This document shows positions 19,265 through 27,526 of a stretch of 64,000 bases of DNA, in pieces. The stretch spans positions 21,268 to 85,267 of the forward strand of contig JBFMHA010000009.1 in NCBI GenBank assembly GCA_040753075.1, in the 5' to 3' direction. Every line of letters starts with the position of its first letter. The stretch's first letter is position 1. This stretch comes from UBA6814 sp040753075. GTDB taxonomy: Bacteria > Desulfobacterota > Desulfovibrionia > Desulfovibrionales > Desulfovibrionaceae. The position numbers and the translations under genes are program-made. A model generated the notes under the pieces. That model was not told the DNA's origin. It searched no databases and saw only the letters and a program-made list of their open reading frames with translations.

Positions 19265-20649
19265 GACGGATCCTCCCCATTCTCCTCGCCCTGGCCCGCG
19301 CCGCCCGCGGACCGCCCCAGGGACGGCGCCTTGGACTTCCGCCCGGCGTGCGCCTCATCAGGCACGGACTCCTCGTCCAGGTTGAACATGCGGCGAGTGA
19401 GGTCGATGTACTTGCGGGACACTCCCTCTTCCTGGGCCCGGCGCTTCAGGAACACGATGGGCTCGTGGTAGAGCTTGCGCACCATGGAGGAGACGAGGCA
19501 TTCCAGGGCCTTGCGCGTCTCCTCCGGGGCGTCCGGGCCGATCCGCCTGAGGGTCTTCTCCAACTCGCGGCCGGCCACGTCCTCGCCCTTGGCCAGCAGG
19601 TCCTTGATGGTGGGCGTCAGCGCCAGGGAGTCCAGCCACTCGCCGAAGCGGCCGGTCTCGGCCTCGATGATGGCCGCGGCCTTGACCGCCTCCTCCCGGC
19701 GCTGGGCCAGGTTCTCCTCCACCACTTCCTTGAGGTCGTCGATGTCGTAGAGATAGACGTTGTCCAGGGCGTTCACGTCCGGGTCCACGTCGCGGGGAAC
19801 GGCGATGTCGATGAAGAACATGGGCCGGTTCTTGCGCTGCTTGAGCACCGGCTTCACGTCCCGGGCCCGGATGACCGCGGTGGGCGCGCCGGTGGAGGAG
19901 ATCACGATGTCCGCCTCGGGCAGGCGGCGGAACAACTCCTCGAACATGATGGCCCGGCCCTTGAAGCGGCGGGCCAGCTCCTCGGCCCGCGCGAAGGTGC
20001 GGTTGGCCACCAGGATCTCCTTGATGCCGGAGTTCACCAGATGCGCCGCGGCCAGTTCGGCCATCTCTCCAGCTCCGATGAGCATGGCGGTGTACTCGCG
20101 CATGTCCCCGAAGATCTTCTTGGCCAGCTCCACGGCGGCGTAGGAGATGGAGACCGCCGAGGAGGCGATGCCGGTCTCGGTGCGCACCCGCTTGGCCACG
20201 GTGAAGGCCTTGTGCAGCAGGCGGTTGACGATGACCCGGGCGGAGCCGTGCTTGACCGAGTCGCGGTATGCCTCCTTGAGCTGGCCCAGGATCTGGGGCT
20301 CGCCCACCACCAGGGAGTCAAGGCTGGCGGCCACGCTGAAGAGGTGGCGCACCGCGTCCAGGCCCTGGTGCACGTACACATGGGGCCGCAGGCGCTCGGG
20401 ATCACCTCCGCAGGCCTTGGCCCAGAAGGTCAGGAGACGGTCCACGGACTCGGGCCCGCGGTCGGCCACGGCCAGCATCTCCACCCGGTTGCAGGTGGAG
20501 AGGGTCAGGGCTTCGCGCACCGGACCGCCGTCGGTGATCAGGCCGAGCTCCACGGTGTTGCAGGTCGCCAGGGCGAAGGTTTCCCGAACCTCCACTCCGG
20601 CGGTCTTGTGGTTGAGGCCTATGAGGAAGATATCCTGTTCGTGCTGCAT
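19246..20649 (-). CDS. hemA: Glutamyl-tRNA reductase HemA
   Basis: Reduces glutamyl-tRNA to glutamate semialdehyde, the committed step of tetrapyrrole synthesis in the C5 pathway. The 467-residue protein has the LNHKTAGVEVRE substrate motif at residues 12-23, the catalytic cysteine C53 in STCNRVE, the NADPH site IGAGEMAELAAAHL near residue 190 and a C-terminal dimerisation helix. The tail past about residue 425 is polar and variable. It follows a CcsA-like gene by three bases, in a group feeding heme, siroheme and cytochrome c production. Confidence 0.97.
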   Translation of the reverse strand: MQHEQDIFLIGLNHKTAGVEVRETFALATCNTVELGLITDGGPVREALTLSTCNRVEMLAVADRGPESVDRLLTFWAKACGGDPERLRPHVYVHQGLDAVRHLFSVAASLDSLVVGEPQILGQLKEAYRDSVKHGSARVIVNRLLHKAFTVAKRVRTETGIASSAVSISYAAVELAKKIFGDMREYTAMLIGAGEMAELAAAHLVNSGIKEILVANRTFARAEELARRFKGRAIMFEELFRRLPEADIVISSTGAPTAVIRARDVKPVLKQRKNRPMFFIDIAVPRDVDPDVNALDNVYLYDIDDLKEVVEENLAQRREEAVKAAAIIEAETGRFGEWLDSLALTPTIKDLLAKGEDVAGRELEKTLRRIGPDAPEETRKALECLVSSMVRKLYHEPIVFLKRRAQEEGVSRKYIDLTRRMFNLDEESVPDEAHAGRKSKAPSLGRSAGGAGQGEENGEDPSCAHIG

Positions 20650-20652
20650 GGC

Positions 20653-21477
20653 TTACTGGTTGAAGCTGTGGTGGGTGGGCAGGAGGAAGTTCACCCCGGC
20701 CAGGGAGACCAGGGAGAAGACGAAGACCAGGATGGCCAGCTTGGCGGCCTTGCGGCCCCGCCAGCCTGCGGTCAGGCGCTGGTGGAAAAGATAGGCGTAG
20801 AGCACCCAGATGGCGGCGGAGACCACTTCCTTGGGATCCCAGGTGATGGCTTTGCCCCAGGTGAAGTGGCCCCAGACGAAACCCGAGACCAGGCCCAGGG
20901 TGAACAGGGGGAATCCCACCATCACCGCCCACTGGTTGGCGGTGTCGAAGGCCGTCAGCGAGGGCAAGTCTTTGGAGAAGCCCGAGAGCTTCTCTTTGGT
21001 CTTTATCTTGCGCTCCAGGTGAATGAAGATGACCCCCGCGCCGAAGGCCATGGCCAGGAGCGCGATGCTCACGAAGAGCGAGCCGATGTGCAGCGCCAGG
21101 AACGGGCCGGCCAGGGCCTTGGGCAGCGCCACCTTGGACGTGAAGGCCAGGGAGGCCAGGTAGAGGAGCAGGGCCAGCGGCGCGGAGGTGAGGGCCAGGA
21201 ACTCCATGTGCATGGCGCGGCGCACGATGAAGAAGGTCAGGAGCAGGGCCCAGGCCAGCAGGCTCAGGTAGAAGGGCGCCTGGGACAAGGCCTCCGTGCC
21301 GGCGACCGCCGCCCGTCCGGCCAGCCCCAGGGTGTGCAGGGCGAAGCCGACCCCGGCCAGGACCGAGGCGGCGCGCTTGAGGCCGGCGCGACGGCCGAGC
21401 ATGCCGGCGATGAACAGGGCGCTCACCGCCAGGTAGAGAAAGGCCACCACCGGCCGAAGGTTCTCAATCCATTCCAT
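20653..21477 (-). CDS. CcsA/HemX-like cytochrome c assembly membrane protein
   Basis: An inner-membrane protein of 274 residues with about eight hydrophobic spans, belonging to the CcsA/ResC/HemX family. A tryptophan-rich segment (WGHFTWGKAITWDPKEV near residues 218-234) resembles the WWD-type heme-handling loop of cytochrome c synthases. HemX-type members beside hemA influence HemA level in some bacteria, while true CcsA delivers heme for cytochrome c maturation; sequence alone does not decide between them. It overlaps the upstream dehydrogenase gene by 14 bases and is three bases from hemA, so all three are one unit. Confidence 0.85.
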   Translation of the reverse strand: MEWIENLRPVVAFLYLAVSALFIAGMLGRRAGLKRAASVLAGVGFALHTLGLAGRAAVAGTEALSQAPFYLSLLAWALLLTFFIVRRAMHMEFLALTSAPLALLLYLASLAFTSKVALPKALAGPFLALHIGSLFVSIALLAMAFGAGVIFIHLERKIKTKEKLSGFSKDLPSLTAFDTANQWAVMVGFPLFTLGLVSGFVWGHFTWGKAITWDPKEVVSAAIWVLYAYLFHQRLTAGWRGRKAAKLAILVFVFSLVSLAGVNFLLPTHHSFNQ

Positions 21478-22147
21478 GGGTCAACTCCTCGATGCGCGAA
21501 GCCAACTCCCGGGGCAGCAGGTCCCGGAGCACGGCCGCGGCCCGCTCCCGGTCCCCGGCGGCCAGGGCCGCTCCCAGGCCCGAGCGGACCAGGGCGCGGA
21601 AGAGCGGGGCGTTGTCGTCGCTGTCCTGGCCCAGGCCCAGCACCAGGGGCCTCAGCCGTTCCATGAACGCGGCCAGGGCCGCCCAGCGGGGCACGAACTC
21701 GGCCTCCAGCTCCTCCCGGAGCAGGCGGGCCAGGGCCGGGCTGCCTCCGGCCGTGGACACGGCCAGGGTCAGGCCGCCCCGGCTTGCGCTGGCCGGCACG
21801 ATGAAGCCCGAGGCCGCGGGGGCGTCGGCGCAGTTGCAGGGGATGCCCCTCTCCGCGCACAGCCGGGCCACCCGGGCGTTGGCCTCTGGGTCCGAGGACG
21901 CGGCAAAGACCAGGGCCCGCCCCTCCAGGTCGTCATCCCGGAAGGGACGCTTCACGTACACCACCGCCGGGTCCTGGGGCAAGTCCGAGTCCGGCCCCAG
22001 GCCGGGGTCCAACACCAGAATCTCCAGGGGGCGGCGGCCGGGGTCCAGGGCCAGCAGGCCGGCGAGCTTGCGCCGGCCCACCCGGCCTGCGCCGACGATG
22101 AGGCAGCGGCGGCCGGAAAGGTCCAGAAAGGCCGGGTAGTAACGCAT
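21464..22147 (-). CDS. Siroheme-type precorrin-2 dehydrogenase (SirC/CysG N-terminal like)
   Basis: Probably oxidises precorrin-2 to sirohydrochlorin with NAD, for siroheme and for heme made by the siroheme-dependent route. The 227-residue protein begins YYPAFLDLSGRRCLIVGAGRVGRRKLAGLL, with the glycine-rich NAD site at about residues 17-23, and has the CNCADAP segment and helical dimerisation part of the CysG N-terminal domain. ATG at 22147 is chosen because the fold begins there; a longer frame would add a GC-rich tail with no homology. It is the first gene of the ccsA-hemA group. Confidence 0.86.
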   Translation of the reverse strand: MRYYPAFLDLSGRRCLIVGAGRVGRRKLAGLLALDPGRRPLEILVLDPGLGPDSDLPQDPAVVYVKRPFRDDDLEGRALVFAASSDPEANARVARLCAERGIPCNCADAPAASGFIVPASASRGGLTLAVSTAGGSPALARLLREELEAEFVPRWAALAAFMERLRPLVLGLGQDSDDNAPLFRALVRSGLGAALAAGDRERAAAVLRDLLPRELASRIEELTHGMD

Positions 22148-22254
22148 GGGGGGTCCATACCAGAACTGCGGCCCGGGGGGAAGCCGCCGCGCCACGCCCG
22201 GCTTGCCCCGCCCCTGGCTTTGCGATACTTTCCGCGAAATCCTGGAAATCCCGC

Positions 22255-23529
22255 ATGAACGCCGCTTCCCCGGACCCCACCCCGCGCCGCGCCCTGGTCG
22301 TCCAACTGGCCCGCTTCGGCGACCTGCTCCAGACCAAGCGCCTGGTGCGCTCGCTCCAGGAGGCGGGAAGCGACGTCCATCTGGCCGTGGACCATTCCCT
22401 GACCGGACTGGCGGAGGCGGCCTTTCCCGGGATCACGGCCCACGGCCTGCCCGCCCACCGCGCCGGCAGTCCGGGCAGCGGAGAGCTCCTGGCCCGGACC
22501 CTGCCCGCCCTGCGCGAAATGGCGTCGGCCGGGTTCGGCCAGGTCTTCAACCTGAACTTCTCGGGCCTGAACCTGGCCCTGGCCGGGCTGTTCGACCCGG
22601 CCACGGTGCGCGGCCACCGGATGGAGCGGGGCCAGCACCACATGGATCCCTGGACCCGGCAGGCCTTCCGCTGGACCCGCCGCCGCCGCTTCGCCGGCCT
22701 GAACCTGGTGGACCTCTGGGGCTGGCTGGCGGACGCGCCCCTGCCCCCGGGAGAGGTGAATCCCGTGGCCCGGCCCAAGGGAGGCGGCATCGGGGTGGTG
22801 CTGGCCGGCCGGCATTCCCGGCGGTCGCTCCCGGCCAAGGTCCTGTCCCCCCTGGTCCACGCCGTGGCCAAGACCACGGGCGCGCGGCGGGTGGCGCTCC
22901 TGGGCGCCGCCGGGGAGCGGCCCCTGGCCCGGGAGCTGCTCGCGACCTTTCCCGCCCCCCTGGCCGCCATCACCCAGGATCTCGCCGGCCGGACCTCGCT
23001 GGCCGACCTGTTCGAGGAGGTCGCCGGCCTGGACCTGGTCATGACCCCGGACACCGGCACCATGCACCTGGCCGCGCACCTGGGCGCGCCGGTCATGGCC
23101 TTCTTCCTGTCCTCGGCCTGGTGCTTCGAGACCGGCCCCTACGGCCTGGGCCACCGGGTATGGCAGGCCGCGGCGGAATGCGCCCCCTGCCTGGAGAGCG
23201 CCCCCTGCTCCGCGGACCTGGCCTGCCTGGCCCCGTTCTCCAGCCGGGAGCTGCTGCGCCACCTGGCGGGCAACCCGGAGTTCGAGCCCCCCCCGGGACT
23301 CCTGGGCCTGGTCTCGGCCCTGGACCTGGCTGGCTGCACCTGCCGGCCGGTGCTGGGGGAGGATGCCCAGGCCCGGGAGCGGGCCGCGTTCCGGGCGCTC
23401 ATGGCCGAACGCCTGGGCCTGGGCGTGGCCTCGGGGCCGTCCGCGGAGTTCGCCTCCCTGTTCCTGCACGAGAGCGACTGGATGCTCGACGACCGCGCCG
23501 CGCCACACTGCATCGAGGCCGTGGGCTGA
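22255..23529 (+). CDS. Glycosyltransferase family 9 (heptosyltransferase-like)
   Basis: A GT9 family transferase of the type that adds heptose or related sugars from nucleotide donors to lipopolysaccharide core or to proteins. The 424-residue cytoplasmic enzyme has the N-terminal acceptor motif RFGDLLQTKRLVRSL and the nucleotide-sugar motif TPDTGTMHLAAHLGAPV near residues 264-280. A cysteine-rich stretch (CAPCLESAPC) follows the catalytic core. It starts divergently from the siroheme-type gene and leads a three-gene unit with another glycosyltransferase. The acceptor is unknown. Confidence 0.87.
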   Translation: MNAASPDPTPRRALVVQLARFGDLLQTKRLVRSLQEAGSDVHLAVDHSLTGLAEAAFPGITAHGLPAHRAGSPGSGELLARTLPALREMASAGFGQVFNLNFSGLNLALAGLFDPATVRGHRMERGQHHMDPWTRQAFRWTRRRRFAGLNLVDLWGWLADAPLPPGEVNPVARPKGGGIGVVLAGRHSRRSLPAKVLSPLVHAVAKTTGARRVALLGAAGERPLARELLATFPAPLAAITQDLAGRTSLADLFEEVAGLDLVMTPDTGTMHLAAHLGAPVMAFFLSSAWCFETGPYGLGHRVWQAAAECAPCLESAPCSADLACLAPFSSRELLRHLAGNPEFEPPPGLLGLVSALDLAGCTCRPVLGEDAQARERAAFRALMAERLGLGVASGPSAEFASLFLHESDWMLDDRAAPHCIEAVG

Positions 23530-23555
23530 GTAATCTTCAACCGATACGTGAGACA

Positions 23556-24830
23556 ATGAACACACCCGCGCGCGTGCTCCTGGTCCTGCCCATGTACGGC
23601 GGCTCCCTGCCCGTGGGCCGCTACTGCGCCGAGGCCCTGGCCCGGCTGGGCCACAGCGTGGAGGTCTTCGAGGCCCCGGCCTTCCACGGGGCGTTCTCCG
23701 CGCTCAAGGACCTGCGGGTCACCGCGGACCGCCTGGCCTATCTGGAGAACTCCTTCCTTCAGGTGGTGTCCCAGGCGGTGCTGGCCAAGGCGGAGACCTT
23801 CGAGCCGGACCTGGTGCTCTCCCTGGCCCAGGCCCCGCTCAGCCAGCAGGCGCTCAAGCGCCTGCGCCGGGACGGGGTGGCGACGGCCATGTGGTTCGTG
23901 GAGGACCACGCCCTGTTCACCTACTGGCGGGCGTTCGCGCCGCTCTACGAGTATTTCGCGGTGATCCAGATCGTGCCGTTCTTCGAGCGGCTGCACGAGA
24001 TCGGGTGCGACAAGGTGCTCTACCTGCCCCTGGCCGCGGCTCCCGAATTCCACCGGCCCCTGGACCTGACACCGGTGGAGCGCCGCCAGTTCGGGTCGGA
24101 CGTGTCCTTCCTGGGCGCGGGCTACGCCAACCGGCGGAGGGCCTTCCTGCAGCTCCTCAATTTCGACCTGAAGATCTGGGGCACCGAGTGGGAGGGCGAG
24201 CCCGCCCTGGCCGACCGGGTGCAGCGGGCCGGCGCCCGCATCCCGCCCGAGGAGGCGGTGAAGATATTCAACGCCAGCGCGGTGAACCTGAACCTGCACT
24301 CCAGCGTGCGCGCCAGCGAGCTGGTGCCCAGGGGCGACTTCGTGAACCCTCGCACCTTCGAGCTGGCGGCCTGCGGCGCGTTCCAGCTCGTGGACCGGCG
24401 GGAGCTCATGGACGAACTGTTCGCTCCCGGCGAACTCGAGACCTTCGAGGACATGCAGGAGCTCAAGGAGAAGATCGCGCACTTCCTGGCCCATCCCGAG
24501 GAGCGCGCCGCGGTGGCGGCCCGGACCCGGGAGCGGGCGCTCCGGGACCATACCTACGAGCGCCGCATGGAAACGCTGCTGGCCTACATCGCCAAGGACC
24601 GCCCCGGCTGGCCCAAGGCCCGCGGCGCGGACGACCCCTCCCTGGCCGAACTGCCCGAGGACCTGCGGGAGCAGGTGGCCGCGCTCCTGGAGCGGCTGCG
24701 CCTGCCTGCGGACGTGCCCTTCGCCGACCTGGTGGCCGCCCTGCGCCGGGAGCAGGGCAAGCTGAGCGAACTGGAGACCGCGCTCCTGTTCCTGGACGAG
24801 TGGAAGAAGCAGTACGAAACCAAGTCATGA
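23556..24830 (+). CDS. CgeB-like glycosyltransferase
   Basis: A predicted cytoplasmic glycosyltransferase of 424 residues with the two-lobed layout of the CgeB/DUF3880 group. The N-terminal lobe has VLLVLPMYGGSLPVGRYCAEAL, the middle has WFVEDHALFTYWR near residue 113, and the C-terminal lobe carries the GT1-like VNPRTFELAACGAFQL motif followed by an acidic hinge. The last 80 residues are helical with an LDEWK end. Donor and acceptor are unknown. Its stop overlaps the start of the PLP enzyme by four bases, and it lies 26 bases after the GT9 gene, so all three are probably cotranscribed. Confidence 0.85.
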   Translation: MNTPARVLLVLPMYGGSLPVGRYCAEALARLGHSVEVFEAPAFHGAFSALKDLRVTADRLAYLENSFLQVVSQAVLAKAETFEPDLVLSLAQAPLSQQALKRLRRDGVATAMWFVEDHALFTYWRAFAPLYEYFAVIQIVPFFERLHEIGCDKVLYLPLAAAPEFHRPLDLTPVERRQFGSDVSFLGAGYANRRRAFLQLLNFDLKIWGTEWEGEPALADRVQRAGARIPPEEAVKIFNASAVNLNLHSSVRASELVPRGDFVNPRTFELAACGAFQLVDRRELMDELFAPGELETFEDMQELKEKIAHFLAHPEERAAVAARTRERALRDHTYERRMETLLAYIAKDRPGWPKARGADDPSLAELPEDLREQVAALLERLRLPADVPFADLVAALRREQGKLSELETALLFLDEWKKQYETKS

Positions 24831-25966
24831 ACCTGCCGGTCGACATCCTGCGCGCCCTGGAAACCCCGCAGGTGGTGGCGGACCACGCGCGGCTGGCGGC
24901 CAACATCGCCCGCATGGCGGACCTGGCCCGGGCCGCGGGGGTGGGGCTGCGGCCCCACGTCAAGACCCACAAGTGCAGGGAAATCGCCCGGATGCAGCTC
25001 GCCGCGGGCGCGGCCGGCCTGACTGCGTCCAAGCCGGACGAAGCCCTGGTCTTCATCGAGGACGGCGCTCCGTCCCTGACCGTGGCCTACCCGGTGCTGG
25101 ACCCGCGCAAGCTGGACCGGCTGCTGAAGACCGCCCGGGAGAAGGGCTGCGACCTGCGCCTGCTGGCCGACTCCGAGCAGGGCGCGGCGGCGCTGGAGGC
25201 CGCTGCGGAGCGCCACGCCCGGGAACTCCCCGTCTTCCTCAAGATCGACGTGGGCCTGCACCGCTGCGGCCTGGCCCCGGACCATCCGGGCCTGTTGCCC
25301 TTGGCGCGGCGTATAGCCGAATCAACGCATCTGCGCCTGGCCGGCGTTCTCTCCCACGCGGGCCACGCCTACGGCGCAAAAGACGCGGCCCAGGTGCGGG
25401 AGATTGCACGAGAAGAAAACAGGCTCATGAACGCGGCCGCTGCCCGGCTGCGCTCGGACGGCCTGGAGGCGCCCGAAATCTCCGTGGGCTCCACGCCCAC
25501 GGTCCTGGCCGGCGACGCCTGGGACGGGATCACCGAAATCCGGCCCGGCAACTACGCGTTCATGGACCGCACCCCCCTGCGCCTGGGCCTGGCCGGCCTC
25601 GCCGACATGTCCCTCTGGGTCCTGGCCACCGTGGTCAGCGCCAACGCGGACTGGCTCATCGTGGACGCGGGCTCCAAGGTCCTCTCCTCGGACAGTGGCG
25701 GCCACGGCTCAGCCATGGACGGCCACGGCCTGGCCCTGCCCCTGGACGCGCCAGAAGAGATGGGCTCTGCCCTCACGGTGCGAAAGCTCTCCGAGGAGCA
25801 CGGGTTTGTGGAGAGGGGGAACTCGAAGCTGGGAGTAGGGGATGTGCTGAGAATCCTGCCCAACCACGCCTGCCCGGTGGCCAACCTAACGGAATCCCTG
25901 ACCATCCTGCATCAGGAGGGCAACACGGAAGAATGGCCCGTGGCCGCCCGGGGCCGGGTGCGCTGA
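24827..25966 (+). CDS. PLP-dependent DSD1/D-threonine aldolase-like enzyme
   Basis: A fold-type III PLP enzyme of 379 residues, related to D-threonine aldolase, D-serine dehydratase (DSD1) and alanine racemase. The PLP lysine is expected in RPHVKTHKC near residue 48, and the C-terminal NHACP motif supplies the His and Cys of the zinc site seen in DSD1-type enzymes. The middle has GSTPTVLAG and the GNYAFMDRT segment. The substrate (D-threonine, D-serine or another beta-hydroxy D-amino acid) cannot be set from sequence. Translation is coupled to the preceding glycosyltransferase, and the stop directly adjoins the convergent rarA stop. Confidence 0.87.
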   Translation: MNLPVDILRALETPQVVADHARLAANIARMADLARAAGVGLRPHVKTHKCREIARMQLAAGAAGLTASKPDEALVFIEDGAPSLTVAYPVLDPRKLDRLLKTAREKGCDLRLLADSEQGAAALEAAAERHARELPVFLKIDVGLHRCGLAPDHPGLLPLARRIAESTHLRLAGVLSHAGHAYGAKDAAQVREIAREENRLMNAAAARLRSDGLEAPEISVGSTPTVLAGDAWDGITEIRPGNYAFMDRTPLRLGLAGLADMSLWVLATVVSANADWLIVDAGSKVLSSDSGGHGSAMDGHGLALPLDAPEEMGSALTVRKLSEEHGFVERGNSKLGVGDVLRILPNHACPVANLTESLTILHQEGNTEEWPVAARGRVR

Positions 25967-27190
25967 CTATTCCTCGTCCGACTCGCCAAGCCTGCGCCGC
26001 AACAACCGCCACCAGGCGGTGAGGCGCTTCTCCATGCCCCTTTGCGAAGGGTGGTAGAACTTCCGGCCCACCAGGTCTTCGGGCAGGTAGTCCTGCTCCA
26101 CCCAGCCGTCGGGGAAGGCGTGGGGGTACTTGTAGTCGCGGCCGTAGCCCCATTGCTTCATGAGCTTGGTGGCCGGGTTGCGCAGGTGGATGGGCACCGG
26201 CTTCTTGCCGTTGGTGCGCACCTCCTTGGCCGCGTTCTGGTAGGCGGAATAGGTGGAGTTGTTCTTGTGGGCCAGGGCCAGGTACACGGTGGTCTCGGCC
26301 AGGGGGATGAACCCCTCGGGCATGCCCACGAACTCCACCGCGTGCTGGCAGGAGACGGCCATGGGCAGGGCGAAGGGGTCGCCCAATCCGACATCTTCGG
26401 ACGCGGACAGGATGAGCCGGCGGCAGATGAAGCGCGGGTCCTCGCCGCCCTCCAGCAGGCAGGCCAGGTAGTAGAGCGCCGCGTCCGGGTCCGAGCCGCG
26501 GATGGACTTGATGAGGGCCGAGGCCAGCTCGTAGTGGGAGTCCCCGGCCTTGTCCCCGCGCAGGATGATCTCGGGCAGGATCCTCTTGATCTCTTCCGGC
26601 TGGCGCTGCTCCGGGGCTAGCTCCGCCGCGTACTCCAGCAGGTTGAGCAGGGTGCGGGCGTCGCCGCCGGCCACGTGGGACAGGAAATCCCGGCTCTCGT
26701 CGGGCAGCTCCATCTCCAGGGCCGCCGCCCCGCGCTTGGCCACCTGGTCCATCTCTTCCGGCCCCAGGGGCCGCAGCCGCAGCACGTGCATCCGGGACAG
26801 GAGCTGCCGGGTCACGCTGAAGGACGGGTTCTCGGTGGTGGTGGCCAGGAGCGCGATCTCGCCGCTCTCCAGCAAAGGCAGGAAGAAGTCCTGCTGGGCC
26901 TTGGAGAAGCGGTGCAATTCGTCCAGGATGAGGACTTCCTTGCCCGCCAGGCGCTTGCGCAGTTCGGCCAGGCCGGCCTCGGGCGCGGAAACCCGCACCC
27001 AGGGCTGCAAGCGGGACTGGGCCAGAAGCAGGGCCAGGGTGGACTTGCCGCAGCCCGGCGGGCCGAAGAGCAGCACGCTGGGCAGGCGGCCGGCCTTGGA
27101 GAAGGCGGCCAGCTTGGCCCGCAGGTGGTCCTGGCCGATAAACTCGTCCAGGGTCCGGGGCCGGATGCGGTCGGCGAGGGGCTGGTTCAT
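25967..27190 (-). CDS. rarA: Replication-associated recombination protein A
   Basis: RarA (MgsA) is a clamp-loader-like AAA+ ATPase that acts at stalled replication forks. The 407-residue protein has Walker A GPPGCGKST at residues 43-51, Walker B LILDELHRF near 95, the sensor TTTENPSF motif, and the C-terminal tetramerisation domain with PHAFPDGWVEQDYLP. Length and domain order are normal. The stop codon abuts that of the convergent PLP enzyme gene with no spacer. Confidence 0.95.
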   Translation of the reverse strand: MNQPLADRIRPRTLDEFIGQDHLRAKLAAFSKAGRLPSVLLFGPPGCGKSTLALLLAQSRLQPWVRVSAPEAGLAELRKRLAGKEVLILDELHRFSKAQQDFFLPLLESGEIALLATTTENPSFSVTRQLLSRMHVLRLRPLGPEEMDQVAKRGAAALEMELPDESRDFLSHVAGGDARTLLNLLEYAAELAPEQRQPEEIKRILPEIILRGDKAGDSHYELASALIKSIRGSDPDAALYYLACLLEGGEDPRFICRRLILSASEDVGLGDPFALPMAVSCQHAVEFVGMPEGFIPLAETTVYLALAHKNNSTYSAYQNAAKEVRTNGKKPVPIHLRNPATKLMKQWGYGRDYKYPHAFPDGWVEQDYLPEDLVGRKFYHPSQRGMEKRLTAWWRLLRRRLGESDEE

Positions 27191-27352
27191 GTCGTCAGGT
27201 ATCCGCTGGTTCAGAGGGGGAGCCGGTCCGGCGTCCTGGAAGGAACTAAAAAAACTCCCGCCGGGTTGTCCAGCAATCTGTCGAGCAGGCCGCGGCCTTG
27301 GCTGCGCAAGCCGACGCGGGAAGCCCGGGCGGCCGCAAGAGACCGGCGCGGG

Positions 27353-27390
27353 AAAAAAACAAGGCCGACGCCCGGGAGCTGCCGGCCTTG
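27353..27390 (-). terminator. Rho-independent terminator downstream of rsmE
   Basis: On the minus strand CAAGGCCG pairs with CGGCCTTG across 15 bases, followed by seven T residues. It lies about 130 bases after the rsmE stop, beyond the cloverleaf element, so that element would be part of the rsmE transcript. The rest of the 332-base gap up to rarA shows no gene. Confidence 0.75.
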
Positions 27391-27415
27391 CTTCTCCGTG
27401 GTCCTGAACAGGATG

Positions 27416-27526
27416 CTAGTGTCACGTCCTCAAAATACCGACAGGTATTTTGAGAATAAAAAACGTCTGATTCCGCACCGTTGCAAGACGAAGACGTATC
27501 GCGCTGATGCGCGGACGCGACACTAG
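27416..27526 (-). repeat. Cloverleaf-like inverted-repeat element at the rsmE 3' end
   Basis: A 111-base element is closed by 14-base arms, CTAGTGTCACGTCC (27416-27429) and GGACGCGACACTAG (27513-27526). Three internal hairpins fill it: TCAAAATACC/GGTATTTTGA (27430-27453, flush with the closing stem), ACGTCT/AGACGT (27463-27497) and GCGC/GCGC (27501-27512, flush with the other arm). The one mismatch in the closing stem is A.C on the plus strand but G.U on the minus strand, so RNA made in the rsmE direction pairs throughout. The rsmE stop codon lies inside the right arm. It could be a structured RNA or 3' UTR, or a small MITE-like repeat. It is AT-rich compared with its neighbours. Confidence 0.7.
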
